Of a stretch of DNA of 64,000 bases, positions 1-9,454 are shown piece by piece. The stretch lies in NCBI RefSeq assembly GCF_002288325.1, contig NZ_CP016780.1, positions 248,001 to 312,000 of the forward strand, read 5' to 3'. The notes beneath the pieces are model-generated. The model did not search any database. It was not told where the DNA came from and saw only the letters and a program-made list of their open reading frames with translations. This DNA is from Candidatus Planktophila lacus (GTDB lineage: Bacteria > Actinomycetota > Actinomycetes > Nanopelagicales > Nanopelagicaceae). A program made the translations under genes and the position numbers. How positions within the stretch are numbered: the stretch's first letter is position 1; the number at the start of each line of letters is the position of its first letter.

Positions 1-73
1 CTACCGAACTTGGAGCAGCGCTTTCACTCTCTTTAAATCCAACCCAATTAAGGAACGAGTTTTTCTCAGCCAT
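1..73 (-). CDS. Partial hypothetical protein (N-terminus only)
   Basis: An ATG on the minus strand opens a frame that runs off the left edge of the window. The 24 visible residues begin MAEKNSFLNWVGFKES and are polar, with no signal peptide or recognisable motif. The gene lies immediately downstream of the hemolysin III-like gene on the same strand, so co-transcription is possible. No strong Shine-Dalgarno is visible. The function cannot be assigned from this fragment. Confidence 0.45.
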   Translation of the reverse strand, partial: MAEKNSFLNWVGFKESESAAPSSV

Positions 74-119
74 GTGCCTAGATTAGGGCAAAGGGTGGAA
101 AGTTTAAAAGTGGGGTGAT

Positions 120-788
120 TTAGTCGCGGTATATCGCGAAGGAGACGGCGAGGTACTGCGAGACCCAAGCGGCGAGCACGAATATATGGAAAAGCTCATG
201 GAAACCAAAGTACTTTGCCGCTCTGCCCGGACGTTTTAGCGCATAGAAGATCGCTCCAATTGAATAGAGCAATCCACCGATGATTATCGGAAGCAGAACC
301 CAGAGGCCACCTTCTTTATAGAGCTGCGGCGTATAGATGACTGCAACCCAGCCCAACAGCAGATAGTTGGCAACATATAACCAACGTGGCGCACCAACCC
401 AGAAGATGCGTAGTGCAACGCCCAATAGCGCGCCGATCCATACAACGCTGAGCAAGATTATTTGATCGTTTCCTTCAAGTAGCGTTACCGCGAAGGGAGT
501 GTAAGAACCGGCGATCAACAAGTTGATATTGGCATGATCCCAACGACGCCAAATCTTTTTCTTGGCAGGTGACCAAGGAACGCGGTGATAAATCGCGGAA
601 ACGCTAAAGAGCATAATCGCGGTGATTGAATAGAGAGCAACCGCAAATTTTAGTGAGTTCTTACTTAATATAAATAAAACTAGCGAAGCGATAATTACTA
701 CAGGGGTGGCGGCTAAGTGGAACCAGCCACGTAACTTCGGTGGCGCTACTGCCGCTAACTTCTCGCGCTCGCTAGCTTCTTTACTCAT
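120..788 (-). CDS. Hemolysin III / PAQR family membrane protein (TrhA-like)
   Basis: This 222-residue protein has about seven hydrophobic segments, matching the length and topology of the bacterial HlyIII/PAQR family. The family's presumed metal-binding residues are present: SAIYHR at 64-69 (His68), DH at 84-85, and an HxxxH pair near the C-terminus (His197 and His201, in FHELFH). Bacterial members such as E. coli TrhA and B. subtilis YqfA are linked to membrane energetics and membrane fluidity; direct haemolysis is unlikely here. It sits 9 nt downstream of an MFS gene and is probably co-transcribed with it. Confidence 0.85.
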   Translation of the reverse strand: MSKEASEREKLAAVAPPKLRGWFHLAATPVVIIASLVLFILSKNSLKFAVALYSITAIMLFSVSAIYHRVPWSPAKKKIWRRWDHANINLLIAGSYTPFAVTLLEGNDQIILLSVVWIGALLGVALRIFWVGAPRWLYVANYLLLGWVAVIYTPQLYKEGGLWVLLPIIIGGLLYSIGAIFYALKRPGRAAKYFGFHELFHIFVLAAWVSQYLAVSFAIYRD

Positions 789-797
789 GTATCAACA

Positions 798-2018
798 CTA
801 CGCTTTGCGAACGAGTTTTAGGTCTCGCACCGATTTAACGGAAAGCGCGGCCAGGGCTGCGGTCAAAGTTAACGCTCCAGTTATGTAGAGCATTGTGCTA
901 ACACCAAAAAGTTCTGCTAAAGGGCCTGCCGCTGCAATTCCTAGAGGAGATAAACCAAAAGAGCCAAATGCGTCATAAGCCACAACGCGTGAGTATGACT
1001 CTTCGGGGATATGAGATTGCAGTGAAGTATTCCAAACAACCATAAAGATATCGATTGCGATTCCGGCAAGAAATGCGCAAATTAGCGAGATCCAAAGGGG
1101 AGTGCTCAGAGCGAGAGAGAAATCCCAAATTGCCGTTGCTGAAATAATCAACATCGCAAAGAGCAGCGGACGGCCAAAGTGAACTTTTAGCGAAATTACG
1201 CTCCCAATTAGCATTCCTGCAGTTAAGGCAGCAAGGTTAAATGACCAGAATTGCGGACCGCTATCGAACTTGGAGAAATTGAGCGGTCCTAATATCTGTA
1301 ATAGAGATTCATATGCAACATTAATAATGGCAAAAGCAACGACAACAGTAACTACCCATGAGCGGGAGATAAATTCACGCCAGCCTGACTTTAAATCTTG
1401 GAAAACAGTATTCGTATTTTCGCGAACGATAGTTGGTAGATCTAGATTCCAAACAATAATTCCGGCAATCAAGAAGGAGATGGCATCTACCAAGAGCGCC
1501 CAACCAGATCCAAATGCGGTAACTAAAACTCCACCTAAAAGTGCACCCGCCACATAACCAATATTTGTGGTTAGCGCGATTACTGCGTTGCCGTGCTGCA
1601 ACTTCTCTTTCGGTAAAACCTCTGGAAGTACTCCTGACATTGCTGGCCACCAGAGCGCATTTAAAATTCCGAAGAGCGCGCCCATTAACGCCAAAAGCAG
1701 AACACTTGAGCTATTAACAATTAATGAGATTGCGCTAATTGCCGCGAAGGCGCTTCCAATAACATCGGCGCCACCGACAATCCGGTTGCGTTTGAATCGG
1801 TCGCCAACTACTCCGCCAAATAACATCAAGGCGATCATCGGAAACATGCGAGCGGCCATGACAATGCTTAGATCTTTTGCCGTGGCACCCGGCAGTGCCA
1901 AAACACCGAAGGCCAGTGCGACTGGCGAGATACCATTTCCCACATTCGATATAAAGCGCGAGGCGGCCAAGGCGGTAAAGCCCGGATGGGAGTGGAGGTC
2001 TTGTAGCTCGCGGCGCAT
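798..2018 (-). CDS. MFS transporter
   Basis: This 406-residue protein has about 12 hydrophobic helices and a typical MFS loop 2-3 signature (FGGVVGDRFKRNR, near residues 67-79). It resembles the DHA3/enterobactin-exporter type of drug or metabolite efflux pump found in actinobacteria. The substrate cannot be read from sequence. The start at MRREL follows a compact intergenic region, and the stop lies 9 nt before the HlyIII-like gene. It is divergent from the actinorhodopsin gene, with about 265 nt between the two starts. Confidence 0.8.
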   Translation of the reverse strand: MRRELQDLHSHPGFTALAASRFISNVGNGISPVALAFGVLALPGATAKDLSIVMAARMFPMIALMLFGGVVGDRFKRNRIVGGADVIGSAFAAISAISLIVNSSSVLLLALMGALFGILNALWWPAMSGVLPEVLPKEKLQHGNAVIALTTNIGYVAGALLGGVLVTAFGSGWALLVDAISFLIAGIIVWNLDLPTIVRENTNTVFQDLKSGWREFISRSWVVTVVVAFAIINVAYESLLQILGPLNFSKFDSGPQFWSFNLAALTAGMLIGSVISLKVHFGRPLLFAMLIISATAIWDFSLALSTPLWISLICAFLAGIAIDIFMVVWNTSLQSHIPEESYSRVVAYDAFGSFGLSPLGIAAAGPLAELFGVSTMLYITGALTLTAALAALSVKSVRDLKLVRKA

Positions 2019-2105
2019 CTGGCAAGCCTAACTGTGAGGGGGCTGGGGAGTAGTTGTTCGGGTGATTGCCCCAGTTGGGGTCCAAATTGAGCGTGATTTT
2101 CCGAA

Positions 2106-2209
2106 TTTTCTAGAAAAAACCCGAAAAATACCGCCGAGTATTGATGCAAATCGCTCGCAGTAGGTTCAGACTATTACCACCAGAGTGAGTGGATGTGGTT
2201 CCTCGAGGA
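2106..2209. promoter_or_regulatory. Intergenic region with two perfect palindromes upstream of actinorhodopsin
   Basis: The gap between the divergent MFS and rhodopsin genes contains two perfect palindromes: TTTTCTAGAAAA at 2106-2117 and TCCTCGAGGA at 2200-2209. A CCCCA-GT-TGGGG inverted repeat lies farther upstream. These could be operators or leader structures. No clear -35/-10 pair was identified, so a regulatory role is an inference from position only. Confidence 0.3.
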
Positions 2210-2284
2210 CTTCATCGATTTAGCACTGGCTTCTAGGGCCGAATGGTTCTTGAAGTATTAAGCACCCCACGGAGGCTTATTTAC

Positions 2285-3046
2285 ATGTTAACCCTAACCG
2301 CAAATCAGTGGAACCTGGTCTACAACGTATTCTCGTTCGGACTAGTTTCAATGCTTGCTTGCACAATTTATACCCTTGTTTCACAGGCTCGCGTACTGCC
2401 TAAGTACCGCAATGCTCTCGTTATGTCATCAATGGTTACATTCATTGCTGGCTACCACTACTGGAGAATCTTTAACTCATTCTCAGAATCATCTGAAGGA
2501 ATGGCAGTTAAGGTTTCTGGAGACCAGGGTGCATTCAATGAGGCATACCGTTATGTTGACTGGCTACTAACTGTTCCTCTACTTCTTGTTGAAGTAATTG
2601 CAGTGCTTGCACTTGCAAAGGAAGTTTCAAAGTCACTCATCATGCGTTTGGTTCCAGCATCAGCTGCGATGATCGCACTTGGCTACCCAGGTGAAATCTC
2701 AAACGACCAGAACACACAGATCCTTTACGGTGTTCTTTCAACACTTCCATTCCTCTACATCCTCTATGTCTTGTTCGTAGAGCTTGGTAAGTCACTTGAT
2801 CGCCAGCCAGAAGGCGTTGCAGCAACCGTTGGTCGCTTGCGTCTCCTTCTTATCGCGACATGGGGCGTATACCCAGTTTCATACATTCTTGGTATGGGCG
2901 AAGGTATGGCATCAGCAGATCAGTTCGTTGGCGTACAGGTTGGTTACACAATCGCTGACGTTCTAGCTAAGTGCGTATTCGGTCTAACAATCTTGAAGAT
3001 CGCTCGCATGAAGTCAATGGCTGAAGGCATGAAGGACGATCACTAA
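2285..3046 (+). CDS. actR: Actinorhodopsin, light-driven proton pump
   Basis: This is a retinal-binding seven-helix membrane protein that pumps protons outward in the light. The start is taken at the ATG preceded by GGAGG at 2271-2275, giving 253 residues; an upstream in-frame ATG at 2243 has no such site. Helix C reads RYVDWLLTVPLLLVE, with proton acceptor Asp92, Thr96 and donor Glu103. The Schiff-base lysine is Lys229 (IADVLAKCVFGL), and His58 matches the proteorhodopsin Asp-His pair. Leu100 sits at the green-tuning position. Gly149 aligns with the glycine that opens the carotenoid fenestration in xanthorhodopsin (Trp138 in bacteriorhodopsin). No retinal or carotenoid genes are nearby. A strong terminator follows, so it is probably monocistronic. 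Confidence 0.97.
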   Translation: MLTLTANQWNLVYNVFSFGLVSMLACTIYTLVSQARVLPKYRNALVMSSMVTFIAGYHYWRIFNSFSESSEGMAVKVSGDQGAFNEAYRYVDWLLTVPLLLVEVIAVLALAKEVSKSLIMRLVPASAAMIALGYPGEISNDQNTQILYGVLSTLPFLYILYVLFVELGKSLDRQPEGVAATVGRLRLLLIATWGVYPVSYILGMGEGMASADQFVGVQVGYTIADVLAKCVFGLTILKIARMKSMAEGMKDDH

Positions 3047-3071
3047 TCGTTCAGTAAATAGTTAAAATTAG

Positions 3072-3099
3072 AGGGGCGTCGGGAAACCGGCGCCCCTTT
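3072..3099 (+). terminator. Rho-independent terminator of actinorhodopsin
   Basis: An 11-bp hairpin (AGGGGCGTCGG paired with CCGGCGCCCCT, one T-G wobble) with a GAAA tetraloop lies 25 nt after the rhodopsin stop. It is followed by TTTAATATTT. Confidence 0.9.
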
Positions 3100-3119
3100 A
3101 ATATTTGTAGGATAGATAC

Positions 3120-3386
3120 ATGACAATTTCACCCATCTCAAAGTACGCGCTAAATAATTACCGAATGGCGAGTTATCTACTCTTCGCTATCGGGCTAATT
3201 AATTTGCGTTATCAAACAGGTAAAGATGGAGTTTTGGTAAATAGCGCAGCGGTTTTCATTCCGGGATTTATCGCGCTCTCACTAACCTTTATTAAGGGCG
3301 CACATGGGTTCTTGGCTAAGCGCGAAGTAATGGTGGCGCTCGGCGTAATTGGTGGAGTCCTAGTTGCTTGGGCAATTACCAACTAG
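3120..3386 (+). CDS. Small membrane protein of unknown function
   Basis: This 88-residue protein has two or three hydrophobic segments (about residues 15-27, 38-58 and 70-86) joined by short basic loops. No family was recognised. It lies just after the actinorhodopsin terminator in the same direction, so any co-expression would need read-through or its own promoter. The start is ATG with a weak purine-rich stretch (AGGATAG) upstream. It converges with the next gene, leaving a gap of only 14 nt. Confidence 0.6.
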   Translation: MTISPISKYALNNYRMASYLLFAIGLINLRYQTGKDGVLVNSAAVFIPGFIALSLTFIKGAHGFLAKREVMVALGVIGGVLVAWAITN

Positions 3387-3400
3387 TTATTTCCAGTTAA

Positions 3401-3733
3401 CTATTTCCTGAAAGAAATATCGCTCTTCTTCATCGCTGTAATCAATATGCGAATGGCATTTGGTCCCATGCCATGCAAATCCTTTATGGCATCTAACGAG
3501 TATTTTCTTAGATCACTTACCTTGTAAAGACCCTCATCAATTAACGCTCTGCGGGCTGGGGCGGCTAACCCAAGTTCGCGCCAAGCGCCATCAACTGCGG
3601 CGTATGCATCTAAATCAACTTCACCGCCGGTCACGCCACAACGGTTCTGCGCTTTCTCAGCTTTTCGTTTGGCGGCTGCGCGCATAGCTTCGCCCCGCAA
3701 CTTCTTTATCTTTGCTGGAGATTGCTTAGCCAT
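3401..3733 (-). CDS. Small protein with RNA polymerase alpha-CTD-like helix-hairpin-helix domain
   Basis: The first 30 of 110 residues are lysine- and arginine-rich. Residues about 53-103 (ELGLAAPARRALIDEGLYKV through LHGMGPNAIRILITAM) follow the RpoA C-terminal domain pattern, including the helix-hairpin-helix turn GMGPNAI that contacts DNA backbone. No other polymerase domain is present, so it is not RpoA. A DNA-binding or transcription-related role is inferred. It lies just downstream of tRNA-Leu on the same strand. Confidence 0.65.
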   Translation of the reverse strand: MAKQSPAKIKKLRGEAMRAAAKRKAEKAQNRCGVTGGEVDLDAYAAVDGAWRELGLAAPARRALIDEGLYKVSDLRKYSLDAIKDLHGMGPNAIRILITAMKKSDISFRK

Positions 3734-3771
3734 ATAGACGATTACCTTTATTAAAACTTACAGAAAAACTC

Positions 3772-3853
3772 TGGTGCGGGAGGCGGGACTTGAACCCGCA
3801 CGCCGAAGCACAAGTTCCTAAGACTTGCGTGTCTGCCATTTCACCACTCCCGC
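3772..3853 (-). tRNA. tRNA-Leu (anticodon TAG)
   Basis: The minus-strand sequence folds into a complete cloverleaf. The acceptor stem is GCGGGAG/CTCCCGC, the anticodon stem is CAAGT/ACTTG around loop CTTAGGA (anticodon TAG, codon CUA), and a long variable arm typical of tRNA-Leu is present. The T-loop is TTCAAGT. The 3' CCA is encoded. Confidence 0.95.
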
Positions 3854-3983
3854 TGGAGCGTCATGAGAATGTTACAAAAAACTCATGTACTGGAACATAG
3901 GTTAGAGGTAAGTTCGCCTTATACAAAATTTCGGGTTTTCGCCCGCACAGCGCGCTCATGCAGCGAAGAAGTGAGGAAGTTAC

Positions 3984-5141
3984 ATGTCATTGACTCCAAC
4001 CCCAGCAGATAAGTTCACCTTCGGACTTTGGACCGTCGGCTGGCAAGCGCGGGATCCATTCGGTGATGCCACTCGTGGCGCGCTCGACCCGGTTCGCACA
4101 GTTAATGAACTCGCAGCACGTGGCGCATACGGCGTTACATTCCATGATGATGATTTGATTCCATTCGGTAGCGATGATGCATCTCGTCGTGGACATATCG
4201 ATCGCTTTAAGAAGGCGCTTGCTGAAACTGGAATGCAAGTTCCAATGGCGACAACTAATCTCTTTTCACATCCAGTATTTAAAGATGGCGCATTTACCAG
4301 CAATGATCGCGATATTCGTCGTTACGCACTTCGTAAAGCAATGCGCAATATCGAGCTCGCCGTCGAACTTGGTGCGCATACTTATGTTTGCTGGGGCGGA
4401 CGTGAAGGCGCTGAATCAGATGCAGCAAAGGATGCCTACGTTGCCCACGAGCGTATGCGCGAAGCATTTAACGTGCTTAGCCAATATGTTTTAGATAATG
4501 GTTACAAGATTAAATTTGCGATCGAACCAAAGCCAAATGAACCGCGTGGCGATATCTTCTTGCCAACAATTGGCCACGCACTTGCATTTATCTACACTCT
4601 TGATCACCCAGAACTCGTTGGACTTAACCCAGAAGTTGGCCACGAACAAATGGCGGGACTTAACTTTGTTCACGGAATCGCTCAGGCGCTCTGGCAGAAG
4701 AAGTTATTCCATATTGATCTAAATGGTCAGCACGGTCCAAAGTTCGATCAAGATTTGGTATTTGGCCATGGCGATCTAAAGTCAGCGTTCTTCCTTGTTG
4801 AACTGCTTGAGCGCTACAAGTACGACGGTCCAAAGCACTTTGATTACAAGCCAGGTCGCACCGAAGATGACAAGGGCGTTTGGGATTCTGCGACAGCAAA
4901 TATGCGCACATATTTAGCGCTAAAAGATCGCGCAACTGCCTATCGCAACGATCCACGCGTTATCGCTGCACAGAAAGATTCCAACATTCCAGGGCTTACT
5001 GAAAACACTATGGGCGCTGGTGAAAGTTGGAAGGATCTTTCTAAAGATTCATTCGATGTTGAAGCAGCCGGCGCACGTGGTTATCAGTACGAAGCCCTTA
5101 ATCAGCTCGCTCTTGAGCACCTAATGGGGTTCGGAAAGTAA
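3984..5141 (+). CDS. xylA: Xylose isomerase
   Basis: This enzyme interconverts D-xylose and D-xylulose (and glucose and fructose) in the cytoplasm. It has 385 residues, the size of the short actinobacterial class I enzymes. The active-site VTFHDDD gives His54 and Asp57, and [13 protein letters not shown] gives metal ligand Glu181 and Lys183. [11 protein letters not shown] and FHIDLNGQ carry further metal ligands. A good ribosome-binding site (GAGGAAG) precedes the ATG. No xylulokinase, transporter or xylose regulator is adjacent; the gene stands alone between tRNA-Leu and argS. Confidence 0.96.
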   Translation: MSLTPTPADKFTFGLWTVGWQARDPFGDATRGALDPVRTVNELAARGAYGVTFHDDDLIPFGSDDASRRGHIDRFKKALAETGMQVPMATTNLFSHPVFKDGAFTSNDRDIRRYALRKAMRNIELAVELGAHTYVCWGGREGAESDAAKDAYVAHERMREAFNVLSQYVLDNGYKIKFAIEPKPNEPRGDIFLPTIGHALAFIYTLDHPELVGLNPEVGHEQMAGLNFVHGIAQALWQKKLFHIDLNGQHGPKFDQDLVFGHGDLKSAFFLVELLERYKYDGPKHFDYKPGRTEDDKGVWDSATANMRTYLALKDRATAYRNDPRVIAAQKDSNIPGLTENTMGAGESWKDLSKDSFDVEAAGARGYQYEALNQLALEHLMGFGK

Positions 5142-5167
5142 TTCGCTGCGCAGGGTAACCTTGCCCT

Positions 5168-6832
5168 GTGAGTTCACATTCGGATCTACTAGCTGCCCAA
5201 ATTCAGGCAGCGATCTCGCACGCCATTGAGCGTGGAGATTTGATCGGAACCGTTCCTGCCAATATCCCTTTGGAGCGACCAAAGAATCGCGACCACGGTG
5301 ATTACGCATCTTCTATCGCGCTGCAACTGGCAAAACCTGCCGGAAAGAACCCGCGCGAAGTCGCAGAGTTACTTAAGAAAGATTTAGAAAAGCTACCTGA
5401 AGTTTCCTCCGTTGATATTGCAGGTCCTGGCTTTATCAACATCAAATTAAATCGCGCCAGCCAGGCCGATTTAGTGCGCACAATTTTGAGCGCTAAAGAA
5501 AGTTATGGAAAAGGCAGCGCGCTTGCGGGCGTAAAGATCAACCTGGAATTTATCTCTGCCAATCCAACTGGCCCTCTTCACTTAGGGCACACTCGCTGGG
5601 CAGCAGTTGGAGATGCACTTGGTCGCGTTCTAAGCGCTGCTGGTGCAGAAGTAATTCGTGAATTTTACATAAATGACCGCGGAAATCAGATGGATCTCTT
5701 CGGACAATCTGTGCAAGCTGCAGCTCTTGGCCAACCAATTCCCGAAGATGGTTACCAAGGTGAATACATCGCAGATTTAGCGAAGGAAGTTCTGGCTGAG
5801 AACCCAGAGATAATTAAATTAGAGGGCGAACCACGCTTTGTTGCATTCCGGGAAGCTGCCTACAAGTTGCAACTTAAAGATCAGCAACGAGTTCTAGATA
5901 CCTTTAACACTCATTTTGATGTCTGGTTCTCAGAACGCAGCTTGCACGATGGTGGAAGCGTCGAACATGGTCTAGATAAATTACGCGCCCAAGGACATGT
6001 CTTTGAATTAGATGGTGCAACCTGGCTGCGAACAACTGACTTTGGCGACGATAAAGATCGGGTACTAGTTAAAGCCAATGGCGATTTAACTTACTTCTCA
6101 TCAGATACCGCCTATTACATTAATAAGCGCGAACGCGGTTTCGATATCTGCATCTACATGCTGGGCGCAGATCACCACGGCTATATCCATCGTTTAAAGG
6201 CAACTGCAGCCTGTGCTGGCGATAACCCTGAATACAACATCGATGTCTTAATTGGTCAGTTGGTAAAGATCATGGAAGGCGGCGAAGAAGTAAAACTCTC
6301 TAAGCGCGCTGGAACAATTATTACTCTGGAAGAGCTTGTAGAAAAAGTTGGCGTTGATGCAGCCCGTTACACGCTAATTCGCTACCCAGTTGATACTCCG
6401 ATGGTTATGGATCTCGATATTTTAAAGCGAAGTACAAACGAGAACCCGGTTTATTACGTGCAGTACGCCCACGCGCGTATTGCTGCTGTTCTGCGCAACG
6501 CTGCCGAACTAAATATTGCCAGCGGTTTAGATAACTTTGATCCCGCACAACTTTCGCATGATCGCGAGAACGAACTTCTTGGATCGCTCGCCGAATTCCC
6601 AAGAATCGTGGCAGGTGCCGCCGAACTCCGCGAACCACATCGCATCGCACGTTACTTAGAAGAATTAGCCGGGGTTTATCACGGCTTCTACGCAGATTGC
6701 CGGGTATTGCCAATGGGGGATGAGCCAGCAACTGCGCTGCATAGCGCCCGACTTAATCTATGTGCAGCAACTCTGCAAGTACTGAAGAATGGACTTCTCT
6801 TACTTGGCGTGAGCGCGCCGGAGCGGATGTAG
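5168..6832 (+). CDS. argS: Arginyl-tRNA synthetase
   Basis: This is a class I aminoacyl-tRNA synthetase of 554 residues that charges tRNA-Arg. The N-terminal Add-1 domain is followed by NPTGPLHLGH with the HLGH signature at 138-141. KLSKRAG at 376-382 takes the place of KMSKS, as is common in ArgS. The C-terminal anticodon-binding DALR domain ends with a characteristic GVSAPERM. The start is GTG, placed by domain length. It heads a run of tightly spaced genes; lysA starts 2 nt after its stop. Confidence 0.97.
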   Translation: MSSHSDLLAAQIQAAISHAIERGDLIGTVPANIPLERPKNRDHGDYASSIALQLAKPAGKNPREVAELLKKDLEKLPEVSSVDIAGPGFINIKLNRASQADLVRTILSAKESYGKGSALAGVKINLEFISANPTGPLHLGHTRWAAVGDALGRVLSAAGAEVIREFYINDRGNQMDLFGQSVQAAALGQPIPEDGYQGEYIADLAKEVLAENPEIIKLEGEPRFVAFREAAYKLQLKDQQRVLDTFNTHFDVWFSERSLHDGGSVEHGLDKLRAQGHVFELDGATWLRTTDFGDDKDRVLVKANGDLTYFSSDTAYYINKRERGFDICIYMLGADHHGYIHRLKATAACAGDNPEYNIDVLIGQLVKIMEGGEEVKLSKRAGTIITLEELVEKVGVDAARYTLIRYPVDTPMVMDLDILKRSTNENPVYYVQYAHARIAAVLRNAAELNIASGLDNFDPAQLSHDRENELLGSLAEFPRIVAGAAELREPHRIARYLEELAGVYHGFYADCRVLPMGDEPATALHSARLNLCAATLQVLKNGLLLLGVSAPERM

Positions 6833-6834
6833 CT

Positions 6835-8151
6835 ATGTGGTCGAAGAACGTTTCTTTCACAAATGGAGAACTTCACTTATCAGGCATCCCTGCAACAAAG
6901 TTGGCGCAAGATTTCGGTACACCAGCATTCTTTATTGATGAAGATGATTTCCGCACTCGCGCAAGCGCTTGGAATAACGCGCTACGCGATGAGTTTGGTT
7001 CGCACGCAGGCACTGTTTACTACGCAGCAAAGGCCTTTATCTCTACAGCAGTAGCGACTTGGGTTAAGGAGTGCGGAATCGGAATCGATGTCTGCACTGG
7101 TGGCGAATTAGCGGTTGCACTCGCTGGTGGTATTGATCCACAGAAGATTGAAGTACATGGAAACAATAAATCGGTTTCAGAGATAGATCGCGCAGTAAGC
7201 GTGGGCGTTAAGACAATTGTTATGGATTCAATCCATGAAATTGATCGCGTGGCCACCGTTGCCCGCAGCCATAAGAAAGTACAAGGCGTCATGTTGCGCC
7301 TTACTCCAGGTATTCAGGCACATACCCACGAATCAATTTCTACCGCCCATGAAGATGTGAAGTTTGGTTTCTCTATCGCCAGCGGCGCTGCTTGGGCGGC
7401 GGTCGAAAAAGTCTTAAGCCACCCAGAACTTGAACTCCGTGGCTTCCATTCTCATATTGGTTCTCAGATATTTGGCACTGATTCATTCCAGTTGGCTGCA
7501 GATCGTTTGATCTCGCTGCTGGCTAAGTACCGCGATGTTTATGGCAAAGAACTTCCTGAACTAGATCTCGGTGGCGGTTACGGAATCGCTTATCTGCCTG
7601 GCGATGAAACTCTAGAACCCGGTGAGGTAATGCCAGCGCTACGTAGCGCAGTTACTGCATCATGTGAAAAACATAAGTTGAATATTCCAATTATCTCAAT
7701 AGAACCTGGGCGCGCCATTGTTGGCCCAACAACCTTTACTCTTTATGAAGTTGGCACGACTAAAGATGTGGTTCTCGAAGATGGAAAGACACGTCGTTAC
7801 ATTTCCGTAGATGGGGGAATGAGTGACAATATTCGTCCATCACTTTATGACGCTGAATATCATGCAGTAATTGCCCATCGCGCATCGTCTGCATCGACAG
7901 TTAATTCACGCGTTGTCGGCAAGCATTGCGAAACCGGCGACATCGTTATCCGCGAGATTAATTTGCCAAGCGATATCGCACCTGGTGATTTGATTGCGAT
8001 TCCGGCTACTGGCGCATATGGCCGCAGCATGGCCAGCAATTACAACCATGTGCCGCGCCCACCTGTAGTTGCAGTAAAAGATGGAAAAGCCCGCGTAATT
8101 GTCCGCCGTGAAAATGAGGAAGATCTGCTCGCACTTGATGTGAAAGAATAG
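6835..8151 (+). CDS. lysA: Diaminopimelate decarboxylase
   Basis: This enzyme converts meso-diaminopimelate to L-lysine with pyridoxal phosphate. The frame is open farther upstream into argS, but the ATG at 6835, 2 nt after the argS stop, gives the expected 438 residues. PLP lysine is Lys66 in VYYAAKAF. The fold type III barrel continues with HSHIGSQI, LDLGGGYGIAY and SIEPGRAIVGP. The C-terminal GPxCxxxD-type segment reads VVGKHCETGDIV. The argS-lysA-hom-thrC-thrB order is the classical actinobacterial arrangement. Confidence 0.96.
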   Translation: MWSKNVSFTNGELHLSGIPATKLAQDFGTPAFFIDEDDFRTRASAWNNALRDEFGSHAGTVYYAAKAFISTAVATWVKECGIGIDVCTGGELAVALAGGIDPQKIEVHGNNKSVSEIDRAVSVGVKTIVMDSIHEIDRVATVARSHKKVQGVMLRLTPGIQAHTHESISTAHEDVKFGFSIASGAAWAAVEKVLSHPELELRGFHSHIGSQIFGTDSFQLAADRLISLLAKYRDVYGKELPELDLGGGYGIAYLPGDETLEPGEVMPALRSAVTASCEKHKLNIPIISIEPGRAIVGPTTFTLYEVGTTKDVVLEDGKTRRYISVDGGMSDNIRPSLYDAEYHAVIAHRASSASTVNSRVVGKHCETGDIVIREINLPSDIAPGDLIAIPATGAYGRSMASNYNHVPRPPVVAVKDGKARVIVRRENEEDLLALDVKE

Positions 8152-8155
8152 GCAG

Positions 8156-9454
8156 ATGAGCCCAGCAGATAAACCAGTACGTATCGGCATGCTCGGATGT
8201 GGCGTGGTCGGCAGTTCTGTCGCGCGTTTGCTCCTTGCCGATACCGCCGAGTTGTCTACTCGCGCCGGTGTAAAGATGGAGCTCTCACGCATCGCAGTTC
8301 GCACAATTAAGCCTTACGAGGGTATTAACCCAAGCCTCTTCACAACAGATCCATTCTCGATCGTTAACGATCCTGAGATTGATCTAATCATTGAAGTAAT
8401 GGGCGGTATCGAGCCTGCGCGCGAATTAATTATGACTGCGATCGAAAATCGTAAATCTGTTGTTACCGCGAACAAAGCGCTACTTGCTAGCCATGGCGCT
8501 GAAATGTTTACCGCTGCCTATGCCAAAGGTGAAGATATTTACTACGAAGCATCTGTCGCTGGTGCGATCCCAATTATTCGTCCGATGCGTGACTCACTTG
8601 CTGGCGATTTCGTAACTCGTTTAATGGGAATCGTAAATGGAACAACAAATTACATCTTGACCAAGATGCATGAAGATGACCGTGAATTCGCTGATGTTTT
8701 GAAAGAAGCGCAAGCACTTGGTTATGCCGAAGCGGATCCAACTGCAGATGTTGAAGGCTTTGATGCGGCAGCAAAGGCAGCGATCTTGTCTGGTCTGGCA
8801 TTCCACACTCGCGTGACTGTTGACGATGTCTACCGCGAAGGTATCTCTAAGATCACTTTGGAAGATGTAAAGATCGCAAAATCAATGGATCACGTAATTA
8901 AGTTACTTGCGATCGCGGAGTTAACTCCTGCCGATGAGATTTCTGTGCGCGTTCACCCGGTTATGTTGCATAAGAGCCATCCTTTGGCTTCAGTGCGCGA
9001 TGCTTACAACGCAGTATTTGTCGAAGCAGAATCTGCTGGATCTTTGATGTTCTACGGTCGTGGCGCAGGTGGCGCCCCAACAGCATCAGCAATCTTGGGA
9101 GATGTCGTTGCAGTTGCTCGCCACATCGCACTTAACTCAGTTGGCCAGCGCGAAACAGATTATGCAGACCGCGATATCGCACCTATCGAATCAACTAAAA
9201 CTAAGTTCTTAATCCGCCTAGAAGTCGCTGATAAAGCAGGTGTTTTAGCATCTATCGCCACAACATTTGCAAACCACGGGGTTTCTATTCAGACCGTTAA
9301 TCAAGCAGGACGTAATGACGATGCTGAAGTCACAATCGTTACCCACTTAGCTACTGAAGGCGAACTTAAGGCAACAGTTGAGTCTTTGAAGAAGATGGAC
9401 GCTGTTCAAAATATTTCAAGTGTTATCCGCGTAGAAGGAGCAACAAGCGCATGA
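8156..9454 (+). CDS. hom: Homoserine dehydrogenase
   Basis: This enzyme reduces aspartate semialdehyde to homoserine, the branch point to threonine and methionine. It has 432 residues with an N-terminal nucleotide-binding GxGxxG motif ([10 protein letters not shown], 11-20). The catalytic domain contains [11 protein letters not shown] and [15 protein letters not shown]-terminal ACT domain from about 355 ([17 protein letters not shown]) suggests threonine feedback inhibition. It starts 4 nt after lysA and overlaps thrC by 4 nt. Confidence 0.96.
   Translation: MSPADKPVRIGMLGCGVVGSSVARLLLADTAELSTRAGVKMELSRIAVRTIKPYEGINPSLFTTDPFSIVNDPEIDLIIEVMGGIEPARELIMTAIENRKSVVTANKALLASHGAEMFTAAYAKGEDIYYEASVAGAIPIIRPMRDSLAGDFVTRLMGIVNGTTNYILTKMHEDDREFADVLKEAQALGYAEADPTADVEGFDAAAKAAILSGLAFHTRVTVDDVYREGISKITLEDVKIAKSMDHVIKLLAIAELTPADEISVRVHPVMLHKSHPLASVRDAYNAVFVEAESAGSLMFYGRGAGGAPTASAILGDVVAVARHIALNSVGQRETDYADRDIAPIESTKTKFLIRLEVADKAGVLASIATTFANHGVSIQTVNQAGRNDDAEVTIVTHLATEGELKATVESLKKMDAVQNISSVIRVEGATSA

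Noticed and set aside
6760-6834. Longer start of lysA inside argS
   Set aside because: It would add 25 residues translated from argS coding sequence; ATG 6835 gives the family length.
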